Shown here one piece after another: positions 10,518 to 21,534 of a DNA stretch of 64,000 bases (its first letter is position 1; each line of letters starts with the position of its first letter). The translations under genes were made by a program, and so were the position numbers. This DNA comes from Niebla homalea. Taxonomy: Eukaryota > Ascomycota > Lecanoromycetes > Lecanorales > Ramalinaceae. Under the pieces are notes generated by a model. The model had not been told where the DNA came from. It ran no database searches and worked only from the letters and a program-made list of their open reading frames with translations. The stretch spans positions 310,001-374,000 of the forward strand of contig JAHGAU010000024.1 in the NCBI GenBank assembly GCA_019925105.1, read 5' to 3'.

Positions 10518-10701
10518 TTGGAGAGCGTGACCTGCTAGCCAAAATAATCCCAGGGTAGAGAGTGCGTTGACTATCACTGCATTGCAGTGCCTTAGAGTTT
10601 CCGTTCAAGCTGTGGCTACGTAGTATCTGTACTCGAGCAAGTATCTCACATACCGAATGTTGCAATGACGACTTGCCAAGCTTGCCCAAACGCGAGATTA
10701 T

Positions 10702-13398
10702 ATGCTGAGACCGAGGCACCTTGCTTTGACACATGTGTATAGAGTCACATTCATGCGAAGATTGTATCTTGATGGCGCATCGATAGCTCATCTCGAGCGG
10801 AGTCCTCATCTGCTCTCAGCCTTAAAGCATCGCACCTCATTCTCAACCGCATCTACTCAATTCCGCAAGGTCCGTCGGCTTAAGAGTTTACAACCGGTGC
10901 AGAGGAACCTACCTAGCCATCTGAGACCAGCAAAAGCTTACGAAGAGGGCTTGCCCCTGTCAAATCTTCAGAATGCTAGTCTCTTTCCAGCATCTGGTGA
11001 AGATACCAGCCCTAAAAACACCACCGTGAACTGGTTCCATCAGGCTTATCCTTGGTCGAAACACCGGCGACCTGCCGACCCCGACAACCCCGATATTGCC
11101 GATGAAACAGGTGAGGTGAAATTGTTGAAACAAGAAATCGATCGTCTAGATGATGAGCTGCGTCAGATGCGCAACGAGGGTGGGAGTGTTGGCGCCTTCA
11201 TAGAACCTTTGCTCCAGGATCTATCTCCGGAGGATCAACAATCAATAGAAAAGGGGGTTGTGAAGCAGCGGCAGGTCCGAAAGAGTAGAGCAGAAGCTTT
11301 GGCAGCATATTTGCATACGCTAGAGATCAAATGGGCCCTACCTGCCGAGCAAGCTTCCTACCTTGGGCGTCTCAATGCGCACGTGCGCGAAGTTGCAACG
11401 AAGCCGCAGAATTATGTTGCCCGCAGACGCCTCTGGCAGTCTTGGGTACGCTGCAAAGCCTTTCTTCCCCCCTTTTTCCAATTTGTTCCGAAGAATACAT
11501 GGAACGTCATCTTCAAGGCTCAAGCAATTGCTGCAATGCGAGACGACCCGCATTGGGCGCCACACCTCCTCGCCCTGATCGATGATATGAGACTCGCGAG
11601 CCAAGAGGTGCACCATCACCAATCATTACTGCATATGGAAGCTTTACGATTCGTGGGTCGAGAGGACGAAGCGATTGAAGAATGGCAAAGGCTCCGAGAT
11701 GTACTTGAGAATGACACGCACGCGTCTGCGGAGTATGAGCTCCTGGGCGTTCGCTTATTCACTTCACAAGGAAACCTGGAAAAAGCCGAGCAAATCGCTT
11801 CAAATTATCTCCAAGCGGGACATGGATCCGAATCACGTATCCTAATACCTATTATAGACACCTGGATACAACGCCAAGATCAACTTGGACTCAAACACGC
11901 CTGGGCTCTGTATCTCCGTTTGAGGCTGCAGCTGGGGGATGACATGAATTTGAGCGATTACGATAGCGTCTCCCTGAGCTTCCTTCGAGGGGGCCATCTG
12001 GACCTAGCGGTGGCTGTTTTCAAGGACATGATGTTAATGGGCCGAGTCAGTAGTCAAGATTCCGTGGTTCTCTACAAGAAGTCAATGGGCCTCTTGGGAA
12101 AGATGGAGGACAGGGCAACCACGACACCTGAGCTCAACAAAGTTGCATTGACCGCCATCACAGTGTTACCCAAATCGTTCCAGAACAAGTATTTCTACGC
12201 TAGTTGGATGAAGCGACTGATCGGTATGGACGAGGCTGATTCGGCGGCATCTGTTGTGAAATTGATGTATGAGCGTGAAATCACTCCAGACCCCATGCAT
12301 TTGAATGGCATCATTGCTGCCTGGATGAGAACAAAAAGCGATTTCCGCAGGTCTGAAGCCGAGAAGATGGCATGGGCAATGATCCGCCAAAGGCTGGATT
12401 TCGTCCAAAAAAGGAGCCAGCAAGCATGTCCCGATCCATTGCAGAGCCTCGGAAGTGATGTGAGCGTCGTACCTCTTCCCCATCACGTGGAGCGGCCTGT
12501 TCCACCTGCAAACATCGAGACATTCTCGTTGCTGCTACGTCACTACGCACAAAGGGGAAAGTACGAACAAGTACAGATCCTGCAGCAAGTCTTGGAACTA
12601 GGTGAGATCAGGCCCAATAGTTTTTGGATCAATCATCTCCTCTTTATGGACCTTCGCCGTGGTGAGCATACCGCTCTATGGACCAGGTATTCGAGTATGC
12701 CTGACAGCAATGTCACGCCTGATATGGAGACCTTTGCTTGCCTCTGGGAGTGTCAACGTGCACATTTAGATTGTATCAGAATCGGTAACGCATCTTGCCA
12801 AATTCCAGGACCACGAACCATGATGCGTGAAATGGTACAATGGCTACACAATCTCGGCGCGCTTGCGAGCAAGGCTGCTGTGGGCGAGTTCAGCAAGAAA
12901 CTCTACGAGAGCATCCTGGCATGCATAGCGGGAGCTCATGATCTTCCGGGTACTATCGTTGCCTTGTACGTGCTGAGGGATGCCTTCGGTTCCTATCCTG
13001 ACGGGAACACAATGCAGAGCATATGTAAATTGGTTGCGGACCTCGAGGTGCCGTGGACGCGCTCGTGGACGATGTCGACCCCAAGGAGGCGAGCAATAGC
13101 CAAGAGGCGGGGCCATGCTCAGAAGAAGAATATCCTTCGGCATTTGCAACTCGAGCGTGCCCGCAATCTTGCGGCAGCTGGATATGATGACTACGAGGAG
13201 CTCCAAAAGCACATACAGCAGGAGGAAAGATTGTTCCTTCTCGCAGAATTCTTGCGTACGATGATGGACAGGCCAGGAGAAGTGAAGGGCTCGAGATCAA
13301 TTACGGATGTGGAGACGGCGGTAAAAGAAATGGGCGTCGGCGGATTAAATTTTGAAGATCCTCTCGTGTCCAGATCTTTGAACAATAATGTAAAGTAG
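10702..13398 (+). CDS. Pentatricopeptide-repeat-type mitochondrial protein
   Basis: A single-exon frame of 898 aa. The N-terminus is rich in Arg, Ser, Leu and His, lacks clustered acids, and contains RTSFSTASTQFRKVRRLKSL, which looks like a mitochondrial targeting sequence. An alternative in-frame start lies at 10753 (MRRLYLDG). The body is almost all helix in about 35-residue pairs. Examples are YELLGVRLFTSQGNLEKAEQ, LSFLRGGHLDLAVAVFKDMM, AASVVKLMYEREITPDPMHL and FSLLLRHYAQRGKYEQVQIL, as expected for PPR repeats that bind organellar RNA. The C-terminus holds a basic segment (RRRAIAKRRGHAQKKNILRH). The specific RNA target or yeast counterpart is not evident. It diverges from ORC3, so the short gap must contain both promoters. 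Confidence 0.8.
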   Translation: MLRPRHLALTHVYRVTFMRRLYLDGASIAHLERSPHLLSALKHRTSFSTASTQFRKVRRLKSLQPVQRNLPSHLRPAKAYEEGLPLSNLQNASLFPASGEDTSPKNTTVNWFHQAYPWSKHRRPADPDNPDIADETGEVKLLKQEIDRLDDELRQMRNEGGSVGAFIEPLLQDLSPEDQQSIEKGVVKQRQVRKSRAEALAAYLHTLEIKWALPAEQASYLGRLNAHVREVATKPQNYVARRRLWQSWVRCKAFLPPFFQFVPKNTWNVIFKAQAIAAMRDDPHWAPHLLALIDDMRLASQEVHHHQSLLHMEALRFVGREDEAIEEWQRLRDVLENDTHASAEYELLGVRLFTSQGNLEKAEQIASNYLQAGHGSESRILIPIIDTWIQRQDQLGLKHAWALYLRLRLQLGDDMNLSDYDSVSLSFLRGGHLDLAVAVFKDMMLMGRVSSQDSVVLYKKSMGLLGKMEDRATTTPELNKVALTAITVLPKSFQNKYFYASWMKRLIGMDEADSAASVVKLMYEREITPDPMHLNGIIAAWMRTKSDFRRSEAEKMAWAMIRQRLDFVQKRSQQACPDPLQSLGSDVSVVPLPHHVERPVPPANIETFSLLLRHYAQRGKYEQVQILQQVLELGEIRPNSFWINHLLFMDLRRGEHTALWTRYSSMPDSNVTPDMETFACLWECQRAHLDCIRIGNASCQIPGPRTMMREMVQWLHNLGALASKAAVGEFSKKLYESILACIAGAHDLPGTIVALYVLRDAFGSYPDGNTMQSICKLVADLEVPWTRSWTMSTPRRRAIAKRRGHAQKKNILRHLQLERARNLAAAGYDDYEELQKHIQQEERLFLLAEFLRTMMDRPGEVKGSRSITDVETAVKEMGVGGLNFEDPLVSRSLNNNVK

Positions 13399-14003
13399 CG
13401 AGGCATAGCGAAGGTTGGAATTCACATGGATACATGATTTCGAGCTGCTTTGTACAAGTTGCTCTTGCCACCGAGAAGATGTAAGATGTGTGTCACTATC
13501 TATCTACACTGTTGGTAATGGAGATACACCTTTCTACATTCTTCTACAACGGTTGCCTATCAGGAGAGAGATGGGATCATGCCTCATAAGGTATCGCGGG
13601 TGGTTCTCGGCTAAGGGAGGTTACCTTGTAGCCTCGGCCTCACAACAAGCCACAAGCCATTAGCCAATAAGCGAGCGCTGCGAAGCTATCCGTCCTCGAT
13701 AATTTTAATTTCCTAGAGCTCTCCCGCCAACACCGCGTTGGTCTTGGATGCAGCATTAGTAGGCGAGTCAATCCAATGGATGAGGTCGTCGGAGAGGACT
13801 CTTGACATCATGTCTGCTCTAACGTCTTCGAAGGTTGACCCTGGCAGAATGAAGAGTCATAAAAGGCTACAACCCACATTCTGGATGAATATTTCAAGAG
13901 ATTAAAGCGATTTTGAACAGCCACCTAGTTTTTGGGAGGGGGGGAATTCGAGCATTGATCAAACGAATCGCAACATCTCCGGTGCTACTCGTTAAGATCT
14001 AAC
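13399..14003. other. Intergenic region
   Basis: About 600 bp between the PPR gene stop and the CPSase start. No coding sequence or RNA gene is recognised. A G-rich run (GGGAGGGGGGG) sits near 13936, close to the likely CPSase promoter. Confidence 0.5.
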
Positions 14004-17000
14004 ATGAAAATGGCCAATCTCGGTTCAAGTATCGCGTCTGGAGCCCTTGGGCTTTACAAGTCCCCATTACCTCAAACATCCTTCTCCTTGCAATCTACTA
14101 TCATTCACCAAATCGCAAGATATCCAACTTCAACTTGGAACGTGTGTCGGCCCAACTTCACAGCATCAAGAGCAAAGTCGCGACTCATCCCTTTTCCTAA
14201 AATCAAGCGGACCCCAACGTTACAGTGGGATTCAACCCGCCTACTCTCGACAGCATCGAAGTCATACCAAGCTGCGCAGACAAGCCCCAGCGCGCAGGCA
14301 TACATGCAGAGTGGGGTTTTGAGGAGAAGTCAAAATCTGCTAGATGTCAAGAAGGTCTTGGTCATAGGTAGTGGTGGCTTGAGCATAGGGCAGGCTGGCG
14401 AATTTGACTATTCCGGTAAGTCCACACCAGGTCATCCAGATTGCAAGGATACAGATGCGATTGCTGACACAACTCTTCACGGACTGATATAGGCTCCCAA
14501 GCATTGAAAGCCCTGAAAGAAGCCAACGTTGCCTCAATTCTGATCAATCCCAACATTGCAACCATTCAAACGGACCACAAGCTTGCTGATGAAGTCTACT
14601 ATCTCCCGGTCACTCCCGAGTATGTAACATATGTCATTGAAAGGGAGAGACCTGACGGTATCTTCCTTACATTCGGAGGTCAGACTGCGCTCAATCTGGG
14701 TGTGAAAATGGACGAAATGGGCATTTTCGACCGGTACGGTGTGAAGGTCTTGGGTACAAGTATACAGACTCTGAGGACCAGCGAAGACAGAGACCTTTTT
14801 GCAAAAGCTCTCCAGGAGATCAATATCCCCATTGCCGAGTCAATAGCTTGCAATACTGTCGATGAGGCACTAGCAGCTGCCGAACAAATCAAGTACCCCA
14901 TCATAGTCCGGTCTGCGTATGCTCTTGGCGGTTTAGGCTCTGGATTCGCAAACGATGCCAATGAGCTGAGGAACTTGTCGTCAAGGTCACTGACTCTTTC
15001 ACCTCAGATCCTGGTGGAGAAGTCGCTAAAAGGCTGGAAGGAACTCGAATATGAGGTCGTCAGGGATAGCGCCAACAATTGCATCACGGTTTGCAACATG
15101 GAGAACTTTGATCCACTCGGAACACATACCGGTGACAGTATAGTGGTCGCACCGAGTCAGACACTCAGTGACGAGGAGTACCATATGTTGAGGACAGCTG
15201 CTATCAAGATTATCCGGCACTTGAAGGTCGTCGGCGAGTGCAATGTGCAATACGCGTTGCAACCTGACGGGCTTGACTATCGAGTCATCGAGGTCAATGC
15301 GCGATTATCGAGGTCATCCGCATTGGCCTCGAAGGCTACTGGATATCCACTGGCTTACACAGCTGCCAAGATTGGCCTCGGTGAGACACTGCCAGAGCTT
15401 CCAAACGCGGTCACAAAAACGACAACCGCTAATTTCGAGCCAAGTCTTGATTACATTGTGACCAAAATTCCTCGCTGGGACCTTGGCAAATTTCAGCATG
15501 TGAACAGGGACATAGGCTCATCAATGAAGTCCGTTGGAGAGGTCATGTCCATTGGCCGCACGTTCGAAGAAAGCTTTCAAAAGGCTTGTCGCCAGGTAGA
15601 TCCAAAGTTCAATGGCTTCCAAGGCGACACTTTCGACAACCTCGATGAGGTCCTACAGAACCCAACCGATCGCAGATGGCTTGCTGTTGGTCAGGCCATG
15701 ATGCACGAGAAGTACTCGGTCGACAAGTTAAATGAGTTGACCAAGATTGACAAATGGTTCTTGTACAAGCTTCGTGGCCTTGTAGATGTCCAGCAGGAGC
15801 TCGAAGATATCGGTAGCTTATTTGGGCTCAACAAGGACCTCGTCCAAAAGGCCAAGAAAATGGGGTTCTCTGACAAGCAGATTGCCCACTGCCTCGGAAG
15901 CACAGAAGACGACGTCCGTGCTCGACGACTTAGCCTGGGGGTCAGGCCATTCGTCAAGAAGATTGATACACTTGCTGCCGAGTTCCCAGCTAGCACGAAT
16001 TACCTTTATACAACGTACAATGCCACTTCTCACGACGTGAACTTTGATGATCACGGCACGATTATACTTGGTAGTGGCGTATACCGTATCGGTAGCTCAG
16101 TCGAGTTTGACTGGTGTGCTGTCAATGCGACTCTTTCTCTTCGAGCAATGGGCAAGAAGACTGTGATGATCAACTACAACCCCGAAACATACTCCACCGA
16201 CTTCGACACGGCTGACAAACTCTACTTCGAGGAACTGAGTTATGAGAGGGTCATGGATATCTATGAGCTGGAGCAAGCCAGTGGAGTGGTCGTCTCGGTT
16301 GGTGGCCAGCTGCCGCAGAACATTGCCCTGAAATTGCAAGAGAAAGGGAAAGCCCGCGTATTAGGAACCGATCCCCTGGACATCGATAAAGCCGAAGATC
16401 GTAACAAATTTTCACAAATCCTGGACAGCATTGGTGTTGATCAACCTGCTTGGAAGGAGTTGACCACAGCAGCTGACGCGGAATCGTTCGCTGAAGACGT
16501 CGGCTACCCTGTCCTTGTCAGGCCGAGCTACGTCCTCTCGGGCGCGGCAATGAGCGTGATTCATAGCAAAGCGGAGTTGAAGGACAAACTTGAGTCTGCG
16601 AGTGCCGTCTCTTCTGATCATCCTGTCGTAATCTCTAAGATGATTCAGAATGCTCAAGAAATTGACGTTGATGCGGTAGCGTCTGAAGGCAAACTTCTCA
16701 TACATGCGGTGAGCGAGCATGTAGAAGCGGCGGGCGTTCATTCCGGTGATGCGACTTTGGTCTTACCTCCTTCTACGCTGGACGAAAGCATTATGGCTCG
16801 AGTGAAGGAGATAGCAGAAAAGGTGGCAAAAGCATGGAGTATCACGGGACCGTTCAACATGCAGATCATCAAATCGCCGTCTGTGGATGACAATGCGCCC
16901 CTGCTGAAGGTCATCGAATGCAACCTTCGAGCGTCACGCTCTTTCCCCTTTGTCAGCAAAGTATTGGGGACCAACTTTATCGACGTGGCCACCAAGGCGT

Positions 17001-17709
17001 TGGTCCAACGCGATGTCCCTCAACCTGTCGATCTCATGGCCGAGAAGCGAGATTATTTGGCGACCAAAGTACCACAATTCTCATGGACACGTCTAGCGGG
17101 AGCAGATCCATTCCTGGGCGTTGAAATGTCGAGTACCGGCGAAATTGCATGTTTTGGTAAAGACCTGATCGAAGCGTATTGGACGTCACTTCAATCGACC
17201 ATGAATTTCCGCATGCCTGAACCGGGCGAAGGTCTACTGTTTGGTGGCAATACTTCTATGGAAGAGCTGCCGGCCATTGTAGACTATTTGAGCCCCCTCA
17301 GGTACAGATTTTTCGCAGCCTCTGAAGATATCAAACAATACTTGGAGTCTGCGACACAGGGCAATGTCTCGGTTGAGGTCATTGAATTCCCAAAGGAAGA
17401 TAAACGAGCTCTGAGAGAGGTGTTCCAGAAATACGACATCAGAGGGGTCTTTAATTTGGCCGAGAAGCGCGCTGAATCACTCCTGGATGAGAATTACGTT
17501 ATGAGAAGAAATGCCGTGGACTTTGGCGTGCCTTTATTCATGGAACCGAAGGTGAGTCGATCTAAGTTAGTGCGTCAGCTGTCTACAACTAACAATGTGT
17601 CTTGCAGACTGCGTTGCTGTTTTCAAAATGCATGAATGCGAAGTTGCCAAGGGCGAAGGGCGTGCCATCTGAGGTGCGGCGATGGAGCGATTTTATTGGA
17701 GGATATTGA
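14004..17709 (+). CDS. CPA2: Arginine-specific carbamoyl-phosphate synthase, large subunit
   Basis: Three exons (14004-14415, 14493-17551, 17608-17709) give 3573 nt and 1190 aa. The first ~110 residues are basic and Ser/Thr-rich, fitting a mitochondrial presequence. The first synthetase half begins VKKVLVIGSGGLSIGQAGEF and contains NPNIATIQTD, FLTFGGQTALNLG and the ATP-grasp segment. The second half begins GTIILGSGVYRIGSSVEFDW with NYNPETYSTDFD and GGQLPQNIALKL. The C-terminus is a short MGS-like domain ending RRWSDFIGGY after the last splice. The enzyme makes carbamoyl phosphate from bicarbonate, ammonia (channelled from the small glutaminase subunit) and two ATP, for ornithine transcarbamylase. 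No ATCase or DHOase is fused, so it is the arginine and not the pyrimidine enzyme. N. crassa arg-3 is the expected orthologue. Confidence 0.95.
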
Positions 17710-19087
17710 ATACGGTTCAAAATCGGACATACTGACCTCTTTCACATCGGACATACTGGACTGTTTCGGCACCATAGTGCTGCGCGATGATACCACATAG
17801 AACATTTGGCTGCAGGGAGGCAATTTTGATAAGACTCTGAACCATGTGATTGGAAATCGACTATTGATGTGGATCTGGGAGAAATACGAACCTTTGATCT
17901 TTGAAGCGTTCTGTACCTCGAGTAACACGCACAGACCAATCATACTGACTCGTGTGACAGCCGTGGTCTTTGTTGGAAGTCTTTTGCACTTGTCTCTGTC
18001 TTCTTTTGACAGACTGTGTAATTCTCAGAGCCGGGCAAGCATCCGATTGCGACCAAGCCAGAGTGGACTCCGGTCGACAACAATTGGCCATGTACAGGGA
18101 GTAACATTTACACACTGGATTTCGATATTCCACCGCGCGGATCAGCCAGGCTTATCGACACATGATCCGCCACATGGCGGCAATGGCTACGTGTAGGTTG
18201 TTGTACTACCTGCGTTCCCAGAGTTAAGGGTGGAACTTTTTGTGTTACAAACGAGGACGATAGAACATCCACGCTTCTGACTTGGAAGCAGGTGCTGGAC
18301 TTCTGATCAGAAACTCTTCGACCTGCTCTGTGGACGCTTGCAGAACCCTTACAGTGATGATCGCACGGTGTTTAATCTCAACATTTATGGCGGTCCAGCA
18401 ACGCAGCCAAGCACTTGAACAATCTTGAGACGTCTGCGGACATGGTGCTAATCCCAACTGCGTCAGATCTGCCTTTGAGCTTCGAAGATCAATAGATGGC
18501 AAGAGCGAACGTGTTGAGCTGGACTAATCTCTGGCTGTACTACGCGTAGCTTTAGTCTTAGGTCCCTTGGGCGGAGAATCATGAACCGAAATCCCCAAGT
18601 CGCTGCGGACATGAAGATGCCTCAGCACCCTGTCCAATAATCTGGTACTGCAAATATCCTGGCTGAAGGCTTCGTTTCTCTAGATGCCAAGCTTTGCGTT
18701 TACCCCTGACCTCTTATCGATAACAAGTCGACGCTCACGAGGCGAGGGAGGGAAACTAGGGGTTCGAGGGGTTGTGCTTTGACAAGTCCTATTCAAGAAG
18801 GCGCTGCAGAGGAACGTACGAATATGAATTTGAAGCCAAGCCAATGAATGTGGGAAACATGAGGCCATTCCGCTCCATTCAAAAGGGACCGTCGCTCAGG
18901 TATCAAGGAAGGCCGTTTAGCCTTTGCCCCCTTTTTTAGGCATAGTTCTAGACGGCATCGGCCCATCGGCCCCTTGGCTTTCATCAGAGTACCTTAATGA
19001 AGCATTCGCCCTCCTGCCCTTCCTAGAAATCGCATTCAAGTCGCAGCGGAACAATACTAGGCGCCAGATGCTCAGCATCATACAAGC
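17710..19087. other. Intergenic region without recognisable genes
   Basis: About 1.4 kb between two plus-strand genes. Only short frames with no protein-family features occur. A 13-bp direct repeat, ATCGGACATACTG, lies at 17722-17734 and 17746-17758, just after the CPSase stop. Confidence 0.5.
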
Positions 19088-21534
19088 ATGATTTCATCAC
19101 GCGCCTTTCTCTTTTCTTTTCTCTCCATCTTTTGCGTTGGGACCTTCCTCTATTACACCCTCCTACCCCAAGGCCCACATCTCTTACGATGGTCGCAGCC
19201 TCCAGCTGAGGAGCTCGAGCCCCTTGTTCAAGAGCCTGACCCTCCCAATGAGGCAGGAGAAGAGTCGGGAGAAGAATCGGCACAGGAGTCGCAACCAGAG
19301 ACAGAAGAAGACATGGCTACAAGCCCAGCGTCCACGGCGTCTCAAGTGTCCAAAGCCGAAAAATTCACCCCTGAGTACGAACCATGCTACATGCGTCTGC
19401 CAGGTGGGCAAGCTGACAGTCACGTCGCAGGGTCTTGCTTTCCGCACCTCGGCGAAGCGCTGCTGATCCGAATGCTGCTGGTACCTTGGCCGCCTATTTG
19501 GCTACAACCTACTCGTTTGAGTCTCACAAGAAGACTACCGAGATCTCGGTAGTGGATCTGAAGACTGGACACTCGCGCTTGATTGTTAGTGAGGAGAGTA
19601 TTAGCTCGCCTGTATGGTTGGAAGGAAATGAGTTGCTCTGGCTGAAAAGTGATGCCAATTCAACAAAGATGGTTGTAGGAGATGTGGACGAGGTCGGGAG
19701 GACTTACGTGGCTGCCATTGTAGCTGCCCCAGTCGCGGATATCAAAGTCAAGCTCCTAGGCCCGGGGAGAATCGCCGTCGCCTTGGTGGCCAAGGCAAGG
19801 CCCGATGGCAGCCTACACAGCCCCTCGACCGACCGAGCTCCACACTCGAGTGCAAGAGTATATGATTCTGTAATGGTGCGGAATTGGGATACATATGTTA
19901 CGCCCAATCGGAATGCGATTTGGCATGGCTTTCTACAGAAAGGCACATCCGATAGCACTGAGCGAGAAGCAAGATATAGTCTAGGCGATCTGACCAATGT
20001 CTTGAAAGGTTCGAAGCTAGAAAGCCCGATACCTACCTTTGGAGGACTGGACCACTTTGACCTGGGCAGTCGAGGCGTATGCTTTGTCGCTAAGGACCCT
20101 AAGCTCAGTTCGGCCTTTCATACAAGGAGTAACTTCTACTTTGTCGCCGTCGAAGACTCGGCAAGCGGAGCATTCTACTCGTCTCCCACCAAGTTCGAAG
20201 CTCCAGGTCTGGAAGGAGCTAGTACAAGCCCGGTATTCTCTCCTGACGGCGAAAGCGCCGCTTTTCTCCAGATGCGAGAAGATGGATATGAGAGCGACAA
20301 GAACCATATCCTCGTTTTAGATGTTGACAACACTGAGGAGGTAGTCGAGCTGCTCGAGTCATACAAGGGTACAGGTCTTTGGCAACTAAGTCCAAGCTCG
20401 ATCAGATTTGCCGCGGATGGACATGCTGTATATCTGACCGCCGAAGACAAGGGAAGAGTCAAGCTCTTCAAGCTCGCCGTGGCTGAGAATCCTCGACACC
20501 AGACGCTACTCCCAGTTGCCTTAACAGAAAGTGGGTCCATCTCCCAAGTGAGAAGCCTTGGCCCCAGTAGTCCGAAGCTCTTGTTGTCTGGGGCGACTCT
20601 TGTGGATAACAGCTTCTACGCAGTCTTGGATTCGGAGGAATCAGCACCGCAGCTCGAGGTTGTATCATCGAACACAGACAACGGGTCGTCTTTTGGCCTC
20701 TCGCCCGAGCAAGTATCAGAAATCTGGTTCCAGGGCGCGGGCGATTATCAGGTCCATGCATGGGTACTCAAACCCTCGACTTTCGAGGCCGACAAGAAGT
20801 ACCCTCTCGCCTACCTCATTCACGGGGGCCCTCAAGGTTCATGGGAAGACGATTGGTCGACCCGTTGGAACCCTGCAGTCTTTGCCGAACAGGGCTATGT
20901 GGTTGTCACCCCCAACCCCACAGGATCGACAGGATACGGGCAAGACTTTACTGATGGCATCAAGCACAATTGGGGTGGTAGGCCATACCAAGACCTTGTG
21001 AACGGCTTTGAATACATCAAGTCCAATATGAGTTTCGTGGACACGTCACGTGCCGTCGCGGCTGGAGCTAGCTATGGCGGCTTCATGATGGCTTGGATGC
21101 AGGGGCAGTCGTTGGCAAAGGAGTTCAAAGCATTGGTCTGCCATGATGGGAGCTTCAATCTTCCGGGACAGCTCTCGTCCGAGGAGCAGTTTTTCCCCAA
21201 TCATGACCTCGGTGGCCCACCAACAGAGGATCCCCATGCCTGGGATGAGTGGTCCCCCCACGCACACATCTCTAATTGGACCACACCCATGCTCATCATC
21301 CACAATGAGCTGGACTACAGGTTGCCCATCAGCGAAGGCCTGGCAATGTTCAATGTTTTGCAAGAGCGCGAGATCCAGTCGAGATTCCTCTCCTTTCCGG
21401 ATGAAAATCACTGGGTGCTGAAGGAAGAGAATTCTTTGGTCTGGCATGCAATTGTGCTGAACTGGATGAATGGCTTCGTGGACTTGCCAGAATACATGAG
21501 CGAGAACGAGCTGGGGATTGTTGTGCAAAATTGA
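19088..21534 (+). CDS. S9C serine peptidase, DPP5-like, with N-terminal membrane anchor
   Basis: Two exons (19088-19374, 19431-21534; intron GTACGA...CGCAG) give 796 aa. After the splice the sequence EVLLSAPRRSAADPN aligns with the start of mature dipeptidyl-peptidase V. A beta-propeller domain (about residues 100-500) precedes the alpha/beta-hydrolase domain. The catalytic triad is visible: Ser in GASYGGFM (near 643), Asp in NELDYR (near 722) and His in DENHW (near 754). LIHGGPQG is the oxyanion loop. The N-terminus is unusual: one hydrophobic helix (FLFSFLSIFCVGTFLYYTLL) without an obvious cleavage site, followed by a ~60-residue Glu/Ser/Pro-rich linker. That suggests a type II membrane protein, whereas the classical fungal DPP5 is secreted. 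DPP5 removes X-Ala and similar dipeptides. Signal-peptide cleavage cannot be excluded. Confidence 0.9.
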
